Source of the DNA: Lentzea sp. NEAU-D7
GTDB lineage: Bacteria > Actinomycetota > Actinomycetes > Mycobacteriales > Pseudonocardiaceae
Direction of reading: 5' to 3'
Assembly (NCBI RefSeq): GCF_026242055.1
Contig: NZ_JAPJDL010000008.1
Span: forward strand, 285,256 to 349,255
Length of the DNA stretch: 64,000 nt
The translations under genes and the position numbers were made by a program. This document shows positions 34,926 through 43,618 of the stretch, piece by piece. Each line of letters opens with the position of its first letter. Position 1 is the stretch's first letter. The notes beneath the pieces are model-generated. The model saw only the letters and a list, made by a program, of their open reading frames with translations. It made no database searches and was not told the origin of the DNA.

Positions 34926-35906
34926 GTGTTGCGCATCCATTTTTCCACTGGTGATCTGGAGCGTACGCAGGTAGCGGAAAGGGTGGATCCACTCTGGGAA
35001 ATGGTGTTCAGCTGGCTTCGGCTGACCGAACTGGACAGCGGCTTGTTGTTGCAGCCGTGGCTTCGTCACGTCCGCCGCAACGGGGACCGGCAGGTGATCA
35101 CGTCCGGCGTGCGCATGCTGTCCGTGCTCGCGCCGCTCGGGCCGTACTTCCCGGACTTCCTCACACCCCCGGAGGGTGCGCAGGGCCTGGGTAGTGCGCT
35201 CGCGGCGATCCGGTCCACACCCCGGCACCGGCTCCGAGAGGAGTTCCGGAAGTTGGAGGAGGTGCGGCCGGTTCCGGAGTGGACGCGTCCGCTGGCGGCG
35301 GGCGACGGCGAGTCCCTGATGGGCCTCACCGAGGCGCTCACCCGCTACCACCGCGAGGTGGTCGAGCCGTACGCCGACCTGATCGACGAGGCGGTCGAGA
35401 CCGATCGGGTGCACCGCAACGGTCTCGCGGGTGACGTCGAGGGGTTGCTGCGGGGCATGTGGCCGCTGATGAACTGGCGGGCACCGGTGCTGGAGGTCCA
35501 GTACGCGTACGACCGCGACCTGTACCTCAACGGGCGCGGGCTGCGGCTGGTGCCGTCGTACTTCTGCCGCCGCACACCGGTCGCGTTCGCTGATCCGGGG
35601 CTGCCGCCCACCGTGGTGTACCCGTTGCACCACGACTGGACCTGGCAGCGGCAGCTCGCGAGCGGACGGCGTGAGCAGGGCGCGCTCGCGGCCCTGCTCG
35701 GCACGACGCGATCGGCGGTGCTGGCGGCCGTCGGCGCCGGGGCCACGACGACCGAGCTGGCGGAACGCCTCGGCGCGTCGCCGTCGTCGGTCAGCCGGCA
35801 CACGACGGTGCTGCGGGAGGCGGGGCTGCTGACGACGGAGAGGCAGGGGTTGTCCGTGCTGCACCAGCGAACGCTGCTGGGGTCGGCCCTGCTCGGCAAG
35901 AACTGA
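34926..35906 (+). CDS. DUF5937/ArsR-like transcriptional regulator
   Basis: A 326-residue regulator. The N-terminal section (MLRIHFSTGDLERTQVAERVDPLWEMVFS) is typical of actinobacterial DUF5937 proteins, and the C-terminal 80 residues form an ArsR-like winged helix (TTTELAERLGASPSSVSRHTTVLREAGLL). GTG 34926 is preceded by GGGGAGG. Its target is unknown; neighbours are not obviously co-regulated. Confidence 0.83.
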   Translation: MLRIHFSTGDLERTQVAERVDPLWEMVFSWLRLTELDSGLLLQPWLRHVRRNGDRQVITSGVRMLSVLAPLGPYFPDFLTPPEGAQGLGSALAAIRSTPRHRLREEFRKLEEVRPVPEWTRPLAAGDGESLMGLTEALTRYHREVVEPYADLIDEAVETDRVHRNGLAGDVEGLLRGMWPLMNWRAPVLEVQYAYDRDLYLNGRGLRLVPSYFCRRTPVAFADPGLPPTVVYPLHHDWTWQRQLASGRREQGALAALLGTTRSAVLAAVGAGATTTELAERLGASPSSVSRHTTVLREAGLLTTERQGLSVLHQRTLLGSALLGKN

Positions 35907-35952
35907 GTTCGCCGCACGCGAGACCGGAGCGCCGGAGAGGTGGTTGCGGTCA

Positions 35953-35996
35953 GGGGGTGCGTTCCAGATTCCCGAAGGAGTCCGGAACGCACCCCC
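35953..35996. terminator. Bidirectional hairpin terminator
   Basis: A perfect 13-bp stem, GGGGGTGCGTTCC and GGAACGCACCCCC, with an 18-base loop, between the convergent regulator and N-acyltransferase genes. Confidence 0.7.
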
Positions 35997-36011
35997 GTCG
36001 CGTGCGGTGGC

Positions 36012-37493
36012 TCAGTTCTGACCGGCTGGAGCGGCTGTCGCCCGTCGTGCTCGCTGCCTCGACCACAGGGCCACCGCGCACGAGGCCAGCGCCAAGCCCG
36101 TGAGCAGGACGTGGATCGCGCCGCCGAACCTGGTCGCGAACGTCACGTCCGTGCGCAACGGCACGGTGTCCACCATCAGGTCGTCGGTGAACATCCCGGT
36201 CGACCGCACGACGCTGCCGTCCGGCCTCACCACCGCGCTCACGCCGCTGATCGCCGCCACCACGACCGCGCGGCCGTGTTCGATCGCACGCAGCCGGGCC
36301 ATCCCGAGCTGCTGGTAGGTCATCTCGCCGCGGCCGTACCAGGCGTTGTTGGTCGGCACCACCAGGAGCTGCGCGCCGTCGGCCGCGCTCTCCCGCAGGA
36401 CGTAGTCGTAGGCGACCTCGTAGCAGATGCCGACACCCACGCGCGTGCCCGCGATGTCGAGCACGCCCGGTTCGGTGCCCGCGTCGAGGTCGGGCTGGTC
36501 CGCGAACGGCGTGAAGACCCTGGCGAGCGGGCGCAGCGGGATGTGCTCGGCGAACGGGACGAGCTCCTGCTTCGCGTACGACTCCCCCGCGCCGGTCTCC
36601 GGGTCCCACGTGATGACGGAGTTCTGCCCGTTGCGCAGCGCGCTCACGAGGGTCGGCACGCCGAGGTCGGCGATGGCGGCGTCGAGCACCGGGTCGCGGT
36701 CACGCGTCCTGGTCGCGCTCTCCGGCCACACCACCAGATCCGGCTTCGGCAGCGCGCCGCCGCGGACCAGCGCGGCCAGTTCGGCGGTCGTGCGCAGGTG
36801 GTTGTCGCGCAGGGTGGTGCCCTCGGTGAGCAGGCCCAGACCGACGTCGGGGGCGTTGCCCTGCACGACCGCGACGGTGCGCTGCCCGGTCTGCGCCTCG
36901 ATCGAGATCAACGGGCTCACGGCCAGCGCGGCGACGATCGGCACCAGCGCCCAGGCGCGGGTCCACCTCGGGAACCAGGCTGCCAGGCCGAACCCGGTGA
37001 ACACCACGGCGAACGTCACGAACGGCGCGCCCCCGAGCACGGCGAGCCGCGCGAACGGCCCGTCGACCTGGCCGAACGCGACGCGGCCCCACGGGAAGCC
37101 GTTGAACGGGATCAGACCGCGCAGGGTCTCCTGCAGCACGAACAGCAGCGCCGCCCACACCGGAGCCGCCGGGAGCCGGGTGACCAGCGGGAACAGCGCG
37201 CAGACACCGCAGACGAACAACGCCATCAACGCGCTGAGCACGAGCCACGGCCAGGGCCCGAAGTCGTCGCCGAGGAAGTGCTGGATCCACCACAGGTGCG
37301 GGAGGAAGAACGCGAGCCCGAACGCGAACCCGAGGCCCGCGCTCCGGCGCGCACCCGCGCCCTTCAGCGCCAGCCAGAACAGCACGAAGGCGGGCACGGC
37401 GAGCCACCAGAGCGTGCGCGGCGGGAAGCTCAGGGCCAGCGCGCCGCCGGCCACGGCCGCCGCGCCGTAGCGGGCGAGGTCAGGCTTGCGCAA
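36012..37493 (-). CDS. lnt: Apolipoprotein N-acyltransferase
   Basis: Membrane enzyme adding the third acyl chain to the N-terminal cysteine of lipoproteins. The 493-residue product has about six N-terminal helices and a nitrilase-like C-terminal domain with the triad Glu (LVVWPESAT), Lys (YAKQELVPFAEHIP) and Cys (GICYEVAYD). TTG 37493 is chosen because AGGG lies upstream and it overlaps the preceding gene by only 14 bases; ATG 37532 would overlap by 53. The pair with the mannosyltransferase gene recalls the mycobacterial Lnt/Ppm1 link. Confidence 0.88.
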   Translation of the reverse strand: MRKPDLARYGAAAVAGGALALSFPPRTLWWLAVPAFVLFWLALKGAGARRSAGLGFAFGLAFFLPHLWWIQHFLGDDFGPWPWLVLSALMALFVCGVCALFPLVTRLPAAPVWAALLFVLQETLRGLIPFNGFPWGRVAFGQVDGPFARLAVLGGAPFVTFAVVFTGFGLAAWFPRWTRAWALVPIVAALAVSPLISIEAQTGQRTVAVVQGNAPDVGLGLLTEGTTLRDNHLRTTAELAALVRGGALPKPDLVVWPESATRTRDRDPVLDAAIADLGVPTLVSALRNGQNSVITWDPETGAGESYAKQELVPFAEHIPLRPLARVFTPFADQPDLDAGTEPGVLDIAGTRVGVGICYEVAYDYVLRESAADGAQLLVVPTNNAWYGRGEMTYQQLGMARLRAIEHGRAVVVAAISGVSAVVRPDGSVVRSTGMFTDDLMVDTVPLRTDVTFATRFGGAIHVLLTGLALASCAVALWSRQRARRATAAPAGQN

Positions 37494-38931
37494 CGGACAC
37501 CCTCGCCCGGCGCAGGAGGAGGTACGCGCCACCGACGAGGGCGATCCCGACGACGTAGGCGGCGGCGAGCTCGGGGACGCGGCCCGCGAAGTTGCCCGCG
37601 AGCGGCGGTACCAGCAGCGCGAACACCCCGGCGAGCACGGCGACCCTGGTCCGCCACGTGCCCACCGGCAGGCACGCGGCCAGCGGCAGCACGGCCCACA
37701 GCAGGTACCACGGCTGGATCACCGGCCCCAGCACCACGATCAGGCTCATCATCATTCCCAGTGACGTCACCTCGGAGATCCGTCCGCGCAGCTGGCGGCC
37801 CACCAGCACCGTCACTCCACAGAGGATCAGCACGAGCCCCGCGATCCGTGCCGAGGAAATCATCGCCTGCCCGGCTTCCGGGCCGAACACCGCACCCGCC
37901 AGATAGCCGGGCCAGTTCGTCGGCGCCATCCAGCTGTTGACCTTCGACGGTGTCCCGAGCGCCTGCACCCAGCCGAAACCGGACCCGCCGGCCAGCGACG
38001 TCACGACCGACACCACCCCGGCGGCCGCGACCATGGCGAGGCCCGCCGCGACGAACCGGACCCAGCCGCCGCCCAGCCTGCGCGCCAGTGCGGTTCCCAC
38101 GACCGCGAGCGCCACCAGCGCGGGCAGCTTGACCTGTGCGCCCAGTCCGATGAGGACGACACCGGCCGTGTACTGCCACCACTTCAGTTCAGGCAGCGCG
38201 TGCAACGCGACTACGGTGCCGGACAGCATGAGGCCGAGCATCAGCGCGTCGTTGTGGACACCGCCGATGAGATGCCACAACACCAACGGGTTCATCACGC
38301 CCAGCCACAGCGCCGTGCGGTCCTGCACACCGGTCATGGCGGCGAGCCGGGGCACCGCCCACACCACGAGCAGCAGTCCCAGCGCGGCGACCAGCCGGTA
38401 CAGGCCGATGCCCAGGACGGGATCACCACCGGTGACCTCGGTGATCGCCCTCTCGACGGTGGTGAACAACGGCCCGTACGGCGACGGCGTCTCGCGCCAG
38501 TAGACGCCGACGCGGGCCACGGCCTCCGCACTCGCACCGGCCGCCGGGCTGACCATGCCGGGGTCGAGCCCGTTCGCGGCCACCTCGCCCTGGGCCAGGT
38601 AGCTGAAGACGTCGCCGCTGAACAACGGCGGGGCGAGGAGCAGCGGCGCGCACCACCAGGCAGCGGTCCGGCGCAGCCATCCGGGGTCAGGCCTGGTGCG
38701 GCCGAGCAGCGCCCACGTCAGCACGACCAGTCCCGCACCCGCGATCGCGACGCCCAAGGCCACCGCGCCACCGGTCCTGGCGCTCACGGCCCACGCACCG
38801 GCGGTGAGCAGGAGCGCACCGCCGAAACCCGTCCAGCGCAACAGTTCCGGGGTGTCGGTGGCGACCGCGGTCGGCCAGCGGTACGTGACGGTCTGCACGG
38901 GACAGACAGTGCTGCCCGGCCGTATCGTCAC
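37480..38931 (-). CDS. MptB-like mannosyltransferase
   Basis: Integral membrane GT-C enzyme of 483 residues, resembling MptB, an alpha-1,6-mannosyltransferase that uses polyprenol-phosphate mannose in lipoglycan synthesis. It has about 12 helices and the typical extracellular loop with acidic residues (LFSGDVFSYLAQGE). SPYGPL, HNDALMLGLML and PWYLLWAVLP are family hallmarks. GTG is the start. It is the upstream member of a coupled pair with lnt, consistent with envelope glycolipid or lipoprotein work. Confidence 0.85.
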   Translation of the reverse strand: MTIRPGSTVCPVQTVTYRWPTAVATDTPELLRWTGFGGALLLTAGAWAVSARTGGAVALGVAIAGAGLVVLTWALLGRTRPDPGWLRRTAAWWCAPLLLAPPLFSGDVFSYLAQGEVAANGLDPGMVSPAAGASAEAVARVGVYWRETPSPYGPLFTTVERAITEVTGGDPVLGIGLYRLVAALGLLLVVWAVPRLAAMTGVQDRTALWLGVMNPLVLWHLIGGVHNDALMLGLMLSGTVVALHALPELKWWQYTAGVVLIGLGAQVKLPALVALAVVGTALARRLGGGWVRFVAAGLAMVAAAGVVSVVTSLAGGSGFGWVQALGTPSKVNSWMAPTNWPGYLAGAVFGPEAGQAMISSARIAGLVLILCGVTVLVGRQLRGRISEVTSLGMMMSLIVVLGPVIQPWYLLWAVLPLAACLPVGTWRTRVAVLAGVFALLVPPLAGNFAGRVPELAAAYVVGIALVGGAYLLLRRARVSVAQA

Positions 38932-38999
38932 GCGTCCGACCGTGGTCGCGTTCCCACGTACGACCTGAGGATGATCTTTTTTGGAACTCGCGTCTCAGC

Positions 39000-40580
39000 T
39001 CAACTTCCGGCGAAGTCGTGCGTCATCCACACGGTCCCCTTGGCGTCGCGGATCACGACGATGCCGATGCGGGTGGAGGACCTGCTCAGGATGTTCTTGC
39101 GGTGGCCGTCGTTCGGCGGCTTCTCGTCGATCATGCCCTGGGTGAGGCCGAGCGCCATCTTGGAGATGGCCTCGACGTTGTCCTTGACCGGGCCGCCCAT
39201 GCCGACGTTCTCCGCGACCGAGCTCCACTTCACGCCCGCCGCGGTGCTGCGTTCGCCGAGGCCGCTCTCGCCGGGACACTGGTGCGACAGGCCGCAGCCG
39301 TTGCTCATCATCGCCCTGGTGTGCCGGTCGGCGGCGGTGACCAGCGCCGGGTCGACGGTCAGCGGGGCCAGGCCGGCCCGCGCCCTGGTTTCGTTGATCA
39401 GCGCCAGGACGCGTTCCTCCGGCGTCGCGGCGCGGACGGGCTCGGGCGGCGCTGTCGTGGTGGTGGTCGTCGTCGTGGTGCTGGACGACGGTGCGCTCGA
39501 CGACGCGGACGTGGTCTCCGGCGGCGACGACGAGGACGTGGTGAGCGCCAGTCCCTGCGTGGTGCCCGGACCGGCCACGGCGGACGGCGGGTCGGACGGC
39601 AGCAGCACCATCGTGCCGACCACGCCGACGAGCGCGCACACGGCCGCGGCGCCCGCCACGGCGAGAACGGGCTTGCCGCTGGCGATGCCCGCGAGCTTGC
39701 CGAACACGCCGGTGGGCTCGGCGAGGTGCGTCGGCACGGCGCCCGGATCGGACTCGAACGCGACGGGGTCCGGCGTGACGTCCGCAAGGGTCTCGAGCAG
39801 CCGGGGCAGGTAGGCGGCCGGGACCACGAGCAGCGCGGCACCGGTCAGAACGCGCTCGACCGGCATCGTGTCGTCCACGCCGCGCCCGCAGCGCCCGCAC
39901 TCGTCGACGTGCCGCAGGAGTCGCTTGCGCCACAACGGGTTCGGCTCGCCGTTCCAGCCCTGCGCGGCCCGGTCGAGCCCGGCGCACCGCGGCTCCGCCG
40001 ACAACGCGCGGACGAGGTGCCTGATCGTCTCCAGGCGGCCCTTCAGCCTGCTCACGCGCACGGTGACGGCGTGCGCGCCGAGGTCGAGCGCGTCGGTGAC
40101 CTCGGCCCTGGTCAGCTGCCCGACGCGTTCGAGCGTCCACAGCGCCAGCAGCTCGCGGTCGCCCGGGTCCAGCCAGCGCGCGGCCTCGTCGACCTCCCGG
40201 CGCTGCTGGGCGAAATGCAGCCGGGACAGGGCGACCTCGACGAACTCGGCGCCCGGATCGGCCCGGTCGTACTCCTCCAGCGGGGCCGGGGCCAGGTCGC
40301 GGCGGCGGTGGTGCTCGCGGACCTGGTTGATGGTGACGGCGACCAGCCACGACCGGAACCGGTCGGGCTCCCGCAGCGCGTCGATGCCGCGGATCACGCG
40401 GACCATCGTCTCCTGCACCACGTCGTCGACGTCGGAATCGGCGTGCAGCGCCCGACCGGCGACGTTGTAGACCAGCGGCAGGCAACCCGCGACCACGGCG
40501 TCGAGCGCCGTCCGATCACCGGCCCGCGCGGCCCGCACCTGCTCCGCGTCCACCCGCCCCAGCCACTCCCGACCCGTCAC
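39000..40580 (-). CDS. ECF sigma factor fused to extracellular CAP domain
   Basis: One continuous 526-residue frame. Residues about 25-95 are sigma region 2 (DVDDVVQETMVRVIRGI, FRSWLVAVTINQV) and about 130-185 region 4. Next come a ZAS-like His224-Cys228-Cys231, a transmembrane helix at about 304-327, a Ser/Thr-rich linker (343-378) and an extracellular CAP/SCP (YkwD-like) domain (388-526) with conserved His420, Glu457 and His493. Sigma factor, anti-sigma-like zinc motif and sensor or effector domain lie in one chain, as in ECF52-type proteins. GTG 40580 is preferred to ATG 40634. Confidence 0.85.
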   Translation of the reverse strand: MTGREWLGRVDAEQVRAARAGDRTALDAVVAGCLPLVYNVAGRALHADSDVDDVVQETMVRVIRGIDALREPDRFRSWLVAVTINQVREHHRRRDLAPAPLEEYDRADPGAEFVEVALSRLHFAQQRREVDEAARWLDPGDRELLALWTLERVGQLTRAEVTDALDLGAHAVTVRVSRLKGRLETIRHLVRALSAEPRCAGLDRAAQGWNGEPNPLWRKRLLRHVDECGRCGRGVDDTMPVERVLTGAALLVVPAAYLPRLLETLADVTPDPVAFESDPGAVPTHLAEPTGVFGKLAGIASGKPVLAVAGAAAVCALVGVVGTMVLLPSDPPSAVAGPGTTQGLALTTSSSSPPETTSASSSAPSSSTTTTTTTTTAPPEPVRAATPEERVLALINETRARAGLAPLTVDPALVTAADRHTRAMMSNGCGLSHQCPGESGLGERSTAAGVKWSSVAENVGMGGPVKDNVEAISKMALGLTQGMIDEKPPNDGHRKNILSRSSTRIGIVVIRDAKGTVWMTHDFAGS

Positions 40581-40671
40581 TTCCGCACCCTTCGCCGGCT
40601 GTCCTGTACGCCATGGGAGACCGGCGAGTCTCACCTCAGGTCACAGAAACAGGGCCGGAAGGTGACCGGGG

Positions 40672-41442
40672 TCACACGGCGACGACCGCCACTCCCGTCC
40701 GGCCGCCGTCGACGTCCAGCACGGTGCCGTGCACGAACTCGGCGTCGTCCGAGGCCAGGTACACCGCCGCGGCCGCGATCGCGTCCGGGTGCCCGGAACG
40801 GCCCGCGGGGGTGCCGCGCATCATCACGCCGGCGGCCTGCCGGGTCCCGTCTTCCCAGCCCTCCGAGGCGATGACGCCGGGTGAGATGGCGTTGACCCGG
40901 ATGCCCCGCGGCCCGAACTCCGCGGCCCACGCCCGCGTGAGCGTCTCCACGGCGCCCTTGCTGGAGCTGTAGACCGCCCCCATCGGAACGCCGAGCCGGG
41001 TGATCCACGAGCCGAGGTTGACGACGACGCCGCCACCGGCCTCGAACATGGCGGGGACGAGGGCCTTGGTCAGGAAGAACGGGGCCTTCACGTTGACGCC
41101 GAAAACCCGGTCGAAGGTCTCCTCGTCGGTCGTTGGCGTGCTCGACGGCGGGTAGACGCCGGCGTTGTTGACGAGGACGTCGACGCGGCCGCCGAGCAGG
41201 TCGGTCGCCGCGGCGGCCAGCGCCTGGCTCGCGGCGGGCGAACCGTCCAGGTCGGCGCGGGCGAAGTCGGCCTTGCCGCCGCCCTCGCGGATCTCGGCGA
41301 CCACGGCCGCTCCCCTGGTCTCGTCCCGCCCGGAGACGACGACGTGAGCCCCTTCCGCGGCGAGAGCCACCGCGATCGAGCGGCCGATGTTGCTGGTGGA
41401 GCCGGTGATGAGGGCCGTCCTGCCCTGCAGTCGTGAAGTCAT
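40672..41442 (-). CDS. SDR-family oxidoreductase
   Basis: A 256-residue short-chain dehydrogenase. It has the cofactor motif TGSTSNIGRS (about 13-22; TGxxxxxGxx), NNAG, catalytic Ser (LGSWITRLG), Tyr and Lys (AVYSSSKGA) and the usual C-terminal VDGGRTG. Most classical SDRs have TGxxxGIG; the Asn in place of Gly is a minor change. It is co-directional with the TetR gene, 45 bp downstream of it, and an operator-like site lies between, so the TetR protein probably represses it. Confidence 0.88.
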   Translation of the reverse strand: MTSRLQGRTALITGSTSNIGRSIAVALAAEGAHVVVSGRDETRGAAVVAEIREGGGKADFARADLDGSPAASQALAAAATDLLGGRVDVLVNNAGVYPPSSTPTTDEETFDRVFGVNVKAPFFLTKALVPAMFEAGGGVVVNLGSWITRLGVPMGAVYSSSKGAVETLTRAWAAEFGPRGIRVNAISPGVIASEGWEDGTRQAAGVMMRGTPAGRSGHPDAIAAAAVYLASDDAEFVHGTVLDVDGGRTGVAVVAV

Positions 41443-41467
41443 GCCCCCGAAGTTAGGAGCACATTTT

Positions 41468-41483
41468 TGGACCAACAAGTCCA
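41468..41483. promoter_or_regulatory. TGGAC-N6-GTCCA site upstream of the SDR gene
   Basis: Perfect five-base inverted repeat with six bases between. The identical layout occurs at 42089-42104. It lies 25 bp upstream of the SDR start, just downstream of the TetR gene. Confidence 0.6.
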
Positions 41484-41487
41484 GAAA

Positions 41488-42069
41488 TCAGCGTCGGAGG
41501 TGATCGATCAACGTGTCGAGCGCGGCCTCCAGGTGGCCGACGCCGCCGGTCGACCTGAGCATCTGCACGCCGCCCTGGATGCCCGCGATCAACGCGGCGG
41601 ACGTGCGGTCGGCGTCCACCTCGGAACGCACCAGACCGGCCTGCCGCATCTCGGCGATGCCGTCGCGCAGGTGGGCCTGCCACTGGTCGACGAGCGCGCT
41701 GACAACCTCCTGGGCCCCTGGCGTGCCGCCGAGCTCGTTCATCAGCACTCCGAGCGGGCAACTGCGGCCCTGCGCCCGGTAGCGCGCGACGACCGCGTCG
41801 CGCCACCGCTCCCAGGCCGGCCACGACGTCAGCGCGCCGAGGTGCGGTTGCTGGTCGGACAGGACGCGGTCCGCCTCGAAACGGGCGACGGCGAGGAAGA
41901 GCTCGTCCTTGCCGTCCGGGAAGTAGTGGAAGATCTGCCCCTTGCTGGTGCCGGTGATCGCCCTGATGTCGTCGAGCGTCACGCCGCCCGCCCCGTCACT
42001 GCGCAGGTACGCCGCCGCGCCCTCGATGATGCGCCGCCGCGTCGCCTGCCCCTTCGCTGTGAGCGCCAT
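41488..42069 (-). CDS. TetR-family repressor
   Basis: A 193-residue TetR/AcrR regulator with the N-terminal HTH (VTLDDIRAITGTSKGQIFHYFPDGKDELF). It lies between two sites TGGAC-N6-GTCCA, one before its own gene and the divergent esterase and one before the SDR gene. It probably represses all three; the inducer is unknown. Start ATG 42069 is the first codon that gives a full HTH. Confidence 0.9.
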   Translation of the reverse strand: MALTAKGQATRRRIIEGAAAYLRSDGAGGVTLDDIRAITGTSKGQIFHYFPDGKDELFLAVARFEADRVLSDQQPHLGALTSWPAWERWRDAVVARYRAQGRSCPLGVLMNELGGTPGAQEVVSALVDQWQAHLRDGIAEMRQAGLVRSEVDADRTSAALIAGIQGGVQMLRSTGGVGHLEAALDTLIDHLRR

Positions 42070-42088
42070 GTCTCCACTGTAGATTTTC

Positions 42089-42104
42089 TGGACCTTCCGG
42101 TCCA
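42089..42104. promoter_or_regulatory. TGGAC-N6-GTCCA site in the TetR/esterase gap
   Basis: Same 16-bp design as 41468-41483 (the bases between are different). It occupies the middle of the 53-bp gap between the divergent TetR and esterase starts. Confidence 0.6.
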
Positions 42105-42122
42105 CTGTGGTTGACTGGGACC

Positions 42123-43145
42123 ATGCTGCCTTGGGAGGGACCGCTCGCCGGTCGGCTGGACCGTCACACCGTCGACTCGGCACTGCTGCGCGACAACCCG
42201 CTCGGCGATCCGCACGAGCGTCCGCTGTGGGTGTACGTGCCGCCGGGCTACGACTCGGGGACGGACCGCTACCCAACCGTTTACATGATCCAGGGCTACA
42301 CCGGGCACGTGGCGATGTGGGCGAACCGGATGCCGTTCCGCCAGCCGTTCATCGAGACGGCCGACGCGGTGTTCGCGCAGGGAGCCCCTGGGTGCATCGT
42401 CGTCTACGTCGACGCGTGGACGACGTACGGCGGGTCGCAGTTCGTCGACTCCCCCGGCACCGGCCGCTACCACTCGTACCTGTGCGACGAGATCGTGCCG
42501 TGGGTGGACGAGCACTACCGCACGATCCCGGACCGGGAGTCGCGGGCGATCGCGGGCAAGTCCTCCGGCGGGTTCGGCGCGATGATCACGCCGATGCTGC
42601 GGCCCGACCTGTTCGGCGCGTTGGCCACGCACGCGGGTGACGCGCTCTACGAACTCTGCTACCTCGCGGACTTCGGCAAGGCCGCGCGGGCGTTGCGCGG
42701 CTATGACCACGACGTGCAGAAGTGGTGGACGGACTTCAAGAGCCGTACGGCGTTCACCAAGTCCGAGGACATGGACCTGCTCGGGCTTCTCGGTGTCGCC
42801 GCGTGTTTCTCGGCCCGCGAGGACGGCACGCCGGAGCTGCCGTTCGACCCGGTCACCGGAGCGCCGATCCCGCAGGTGTGGCAGCGCTGGCTCGACTGGG
42901 ACCCGGTGCGCATGGCGGCCGGTCACGCCGGCGCGATCCGCTCGCTCCGGGCCGTGTGGATCGACGCGGGCACGAGGGACGAGTACTACCTCGACCTGGG
43001 CGCGGAGGCGTTCCGCAGGGAGATCGCCGCGGCCGGGCTTCCGGACGAGCGCGTGCACTTCGAGCTCTTCGACGCGGGGCACGGCGCCATCGACTACCGG
43101 TATCCGCTGTCCTTGGCGTGGCTCGCGACCAGGCTCGCTCGATGA
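42123..43145 (+). CDS. Esterase-family protein (PF00756-like)
   Basis: A 340-residue alpha/beta hydrolase of the putative esterase (esterase D/antigen 85) type. The nucleophile elbow reads AGKSSGGFGA, and the acid and base are likely in WIDAGTRDEYYLDLG and FDAGHGAIDYR. No signal peptide, so it is probably cytoplasmic. ATG 42123 was used; TTG 42111 would add four residues. Its end overlaps the acetyltransferase start (ATGA). The operator upstream suggests control by the TetR protein. Confidence 0.82.
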   Translation: MLPWEGPLAGRLDRHTVDSALLRDNPLGDPHERPLWVYVPPGYDSGTDRYPTVYMIQGYTGHVAMWANRMPFRQPFIETADAVFAQGAPGCIVVYVDAWTTYGGSQFVDSPGTGRYHSYLCDEIVPWVDEHYRTIPDRESRAIAGKSSGGFGAMITPMLRPDLFGALATHAGDALYELCYLADFGKAARALRGYDHDVQKWWTDFKSRTAFTKSEDMDLLGLLGVAACFSAREDGTPELPFDPVTGAPIPQVWQRWLDWDPVRMAAGHAGAIRSLRAVWIDAGTRDEYYLDLGAEAFRREIAAAGLPDERVHFELFDAGHGAIDYRYPLSLAWLATRLAR

Positions 43146-43618
43146 TCAGCGAGGTGACCCTGAGAGGTCTCGAGGACGCCGACTTGGACGTGTTGTTCGA
43201 GTTCATGCGCGACCCCGAAGCGGTGCGCGTGGCCGCGTTCACCGCGGAGGACCCCGACGACCGCGCGGCGTTCGACGCGCACTGGCGCAAGATCCGCGGC
43301 AACCCCGAAACGTTGAACCACGTCATCCTCGGCGACGGCGTGGTCGTGGGCAGCATCGCCAGCTTCGTGATGGACGGCGACACCGAGATCACCTACTGGG
43401 TCGACCGCGCGGTCTGGGGCCAGGGCGTCGCCAGACGGGCGGTGGCGCTGCTGCTGCAACGGGTGACGGTCCGGCCGCTGCACGCTCGCGCGGCCAGTGA
43501 CAACGTGGCGTCGATGCGCGTGCTCACCGGGGCGGGGTTCAAGCCGGTAGGTACCGACACCGGCTACGCGGCGGCCAGGAAGGCCGAGATCGAGGAGACC
43601 ATCCTCGTCCTCAGCTGA
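43142..43618 (+). CDS. GNAT-family N-acetyltransferase
   Basis: A 158-residue acetyltransferase with the acetyl-CoA loop WGQGVARRAVALLL and the downstream NVASMRVLTGAGFKPVG. Substrate unknown. It is translationally coupled to the esterase gene and overlaps the convergent XRE regulator by eight bases. Confidence 0.85.
   Translation: MISEVTLRGLEDADLDVLFEFMRDPEAVRVAAFTAEDPDDRAAFDAHWRKIRGNPETLNHVILGDGVVVGSIASFVMDGDTEITYWVDRAVWGQGVARRAVALLLQRVTVRPLHARAASDNVASMRVLTGAGFKPVGTDTGYAAARKAEIEETILVLS

Noticed and set aside
38200..39813. Plus-strand frame of 537 residues
   Set aside because: It lies antisense to the MptB-like and sigma/CAP genes and has low-complexity composition.
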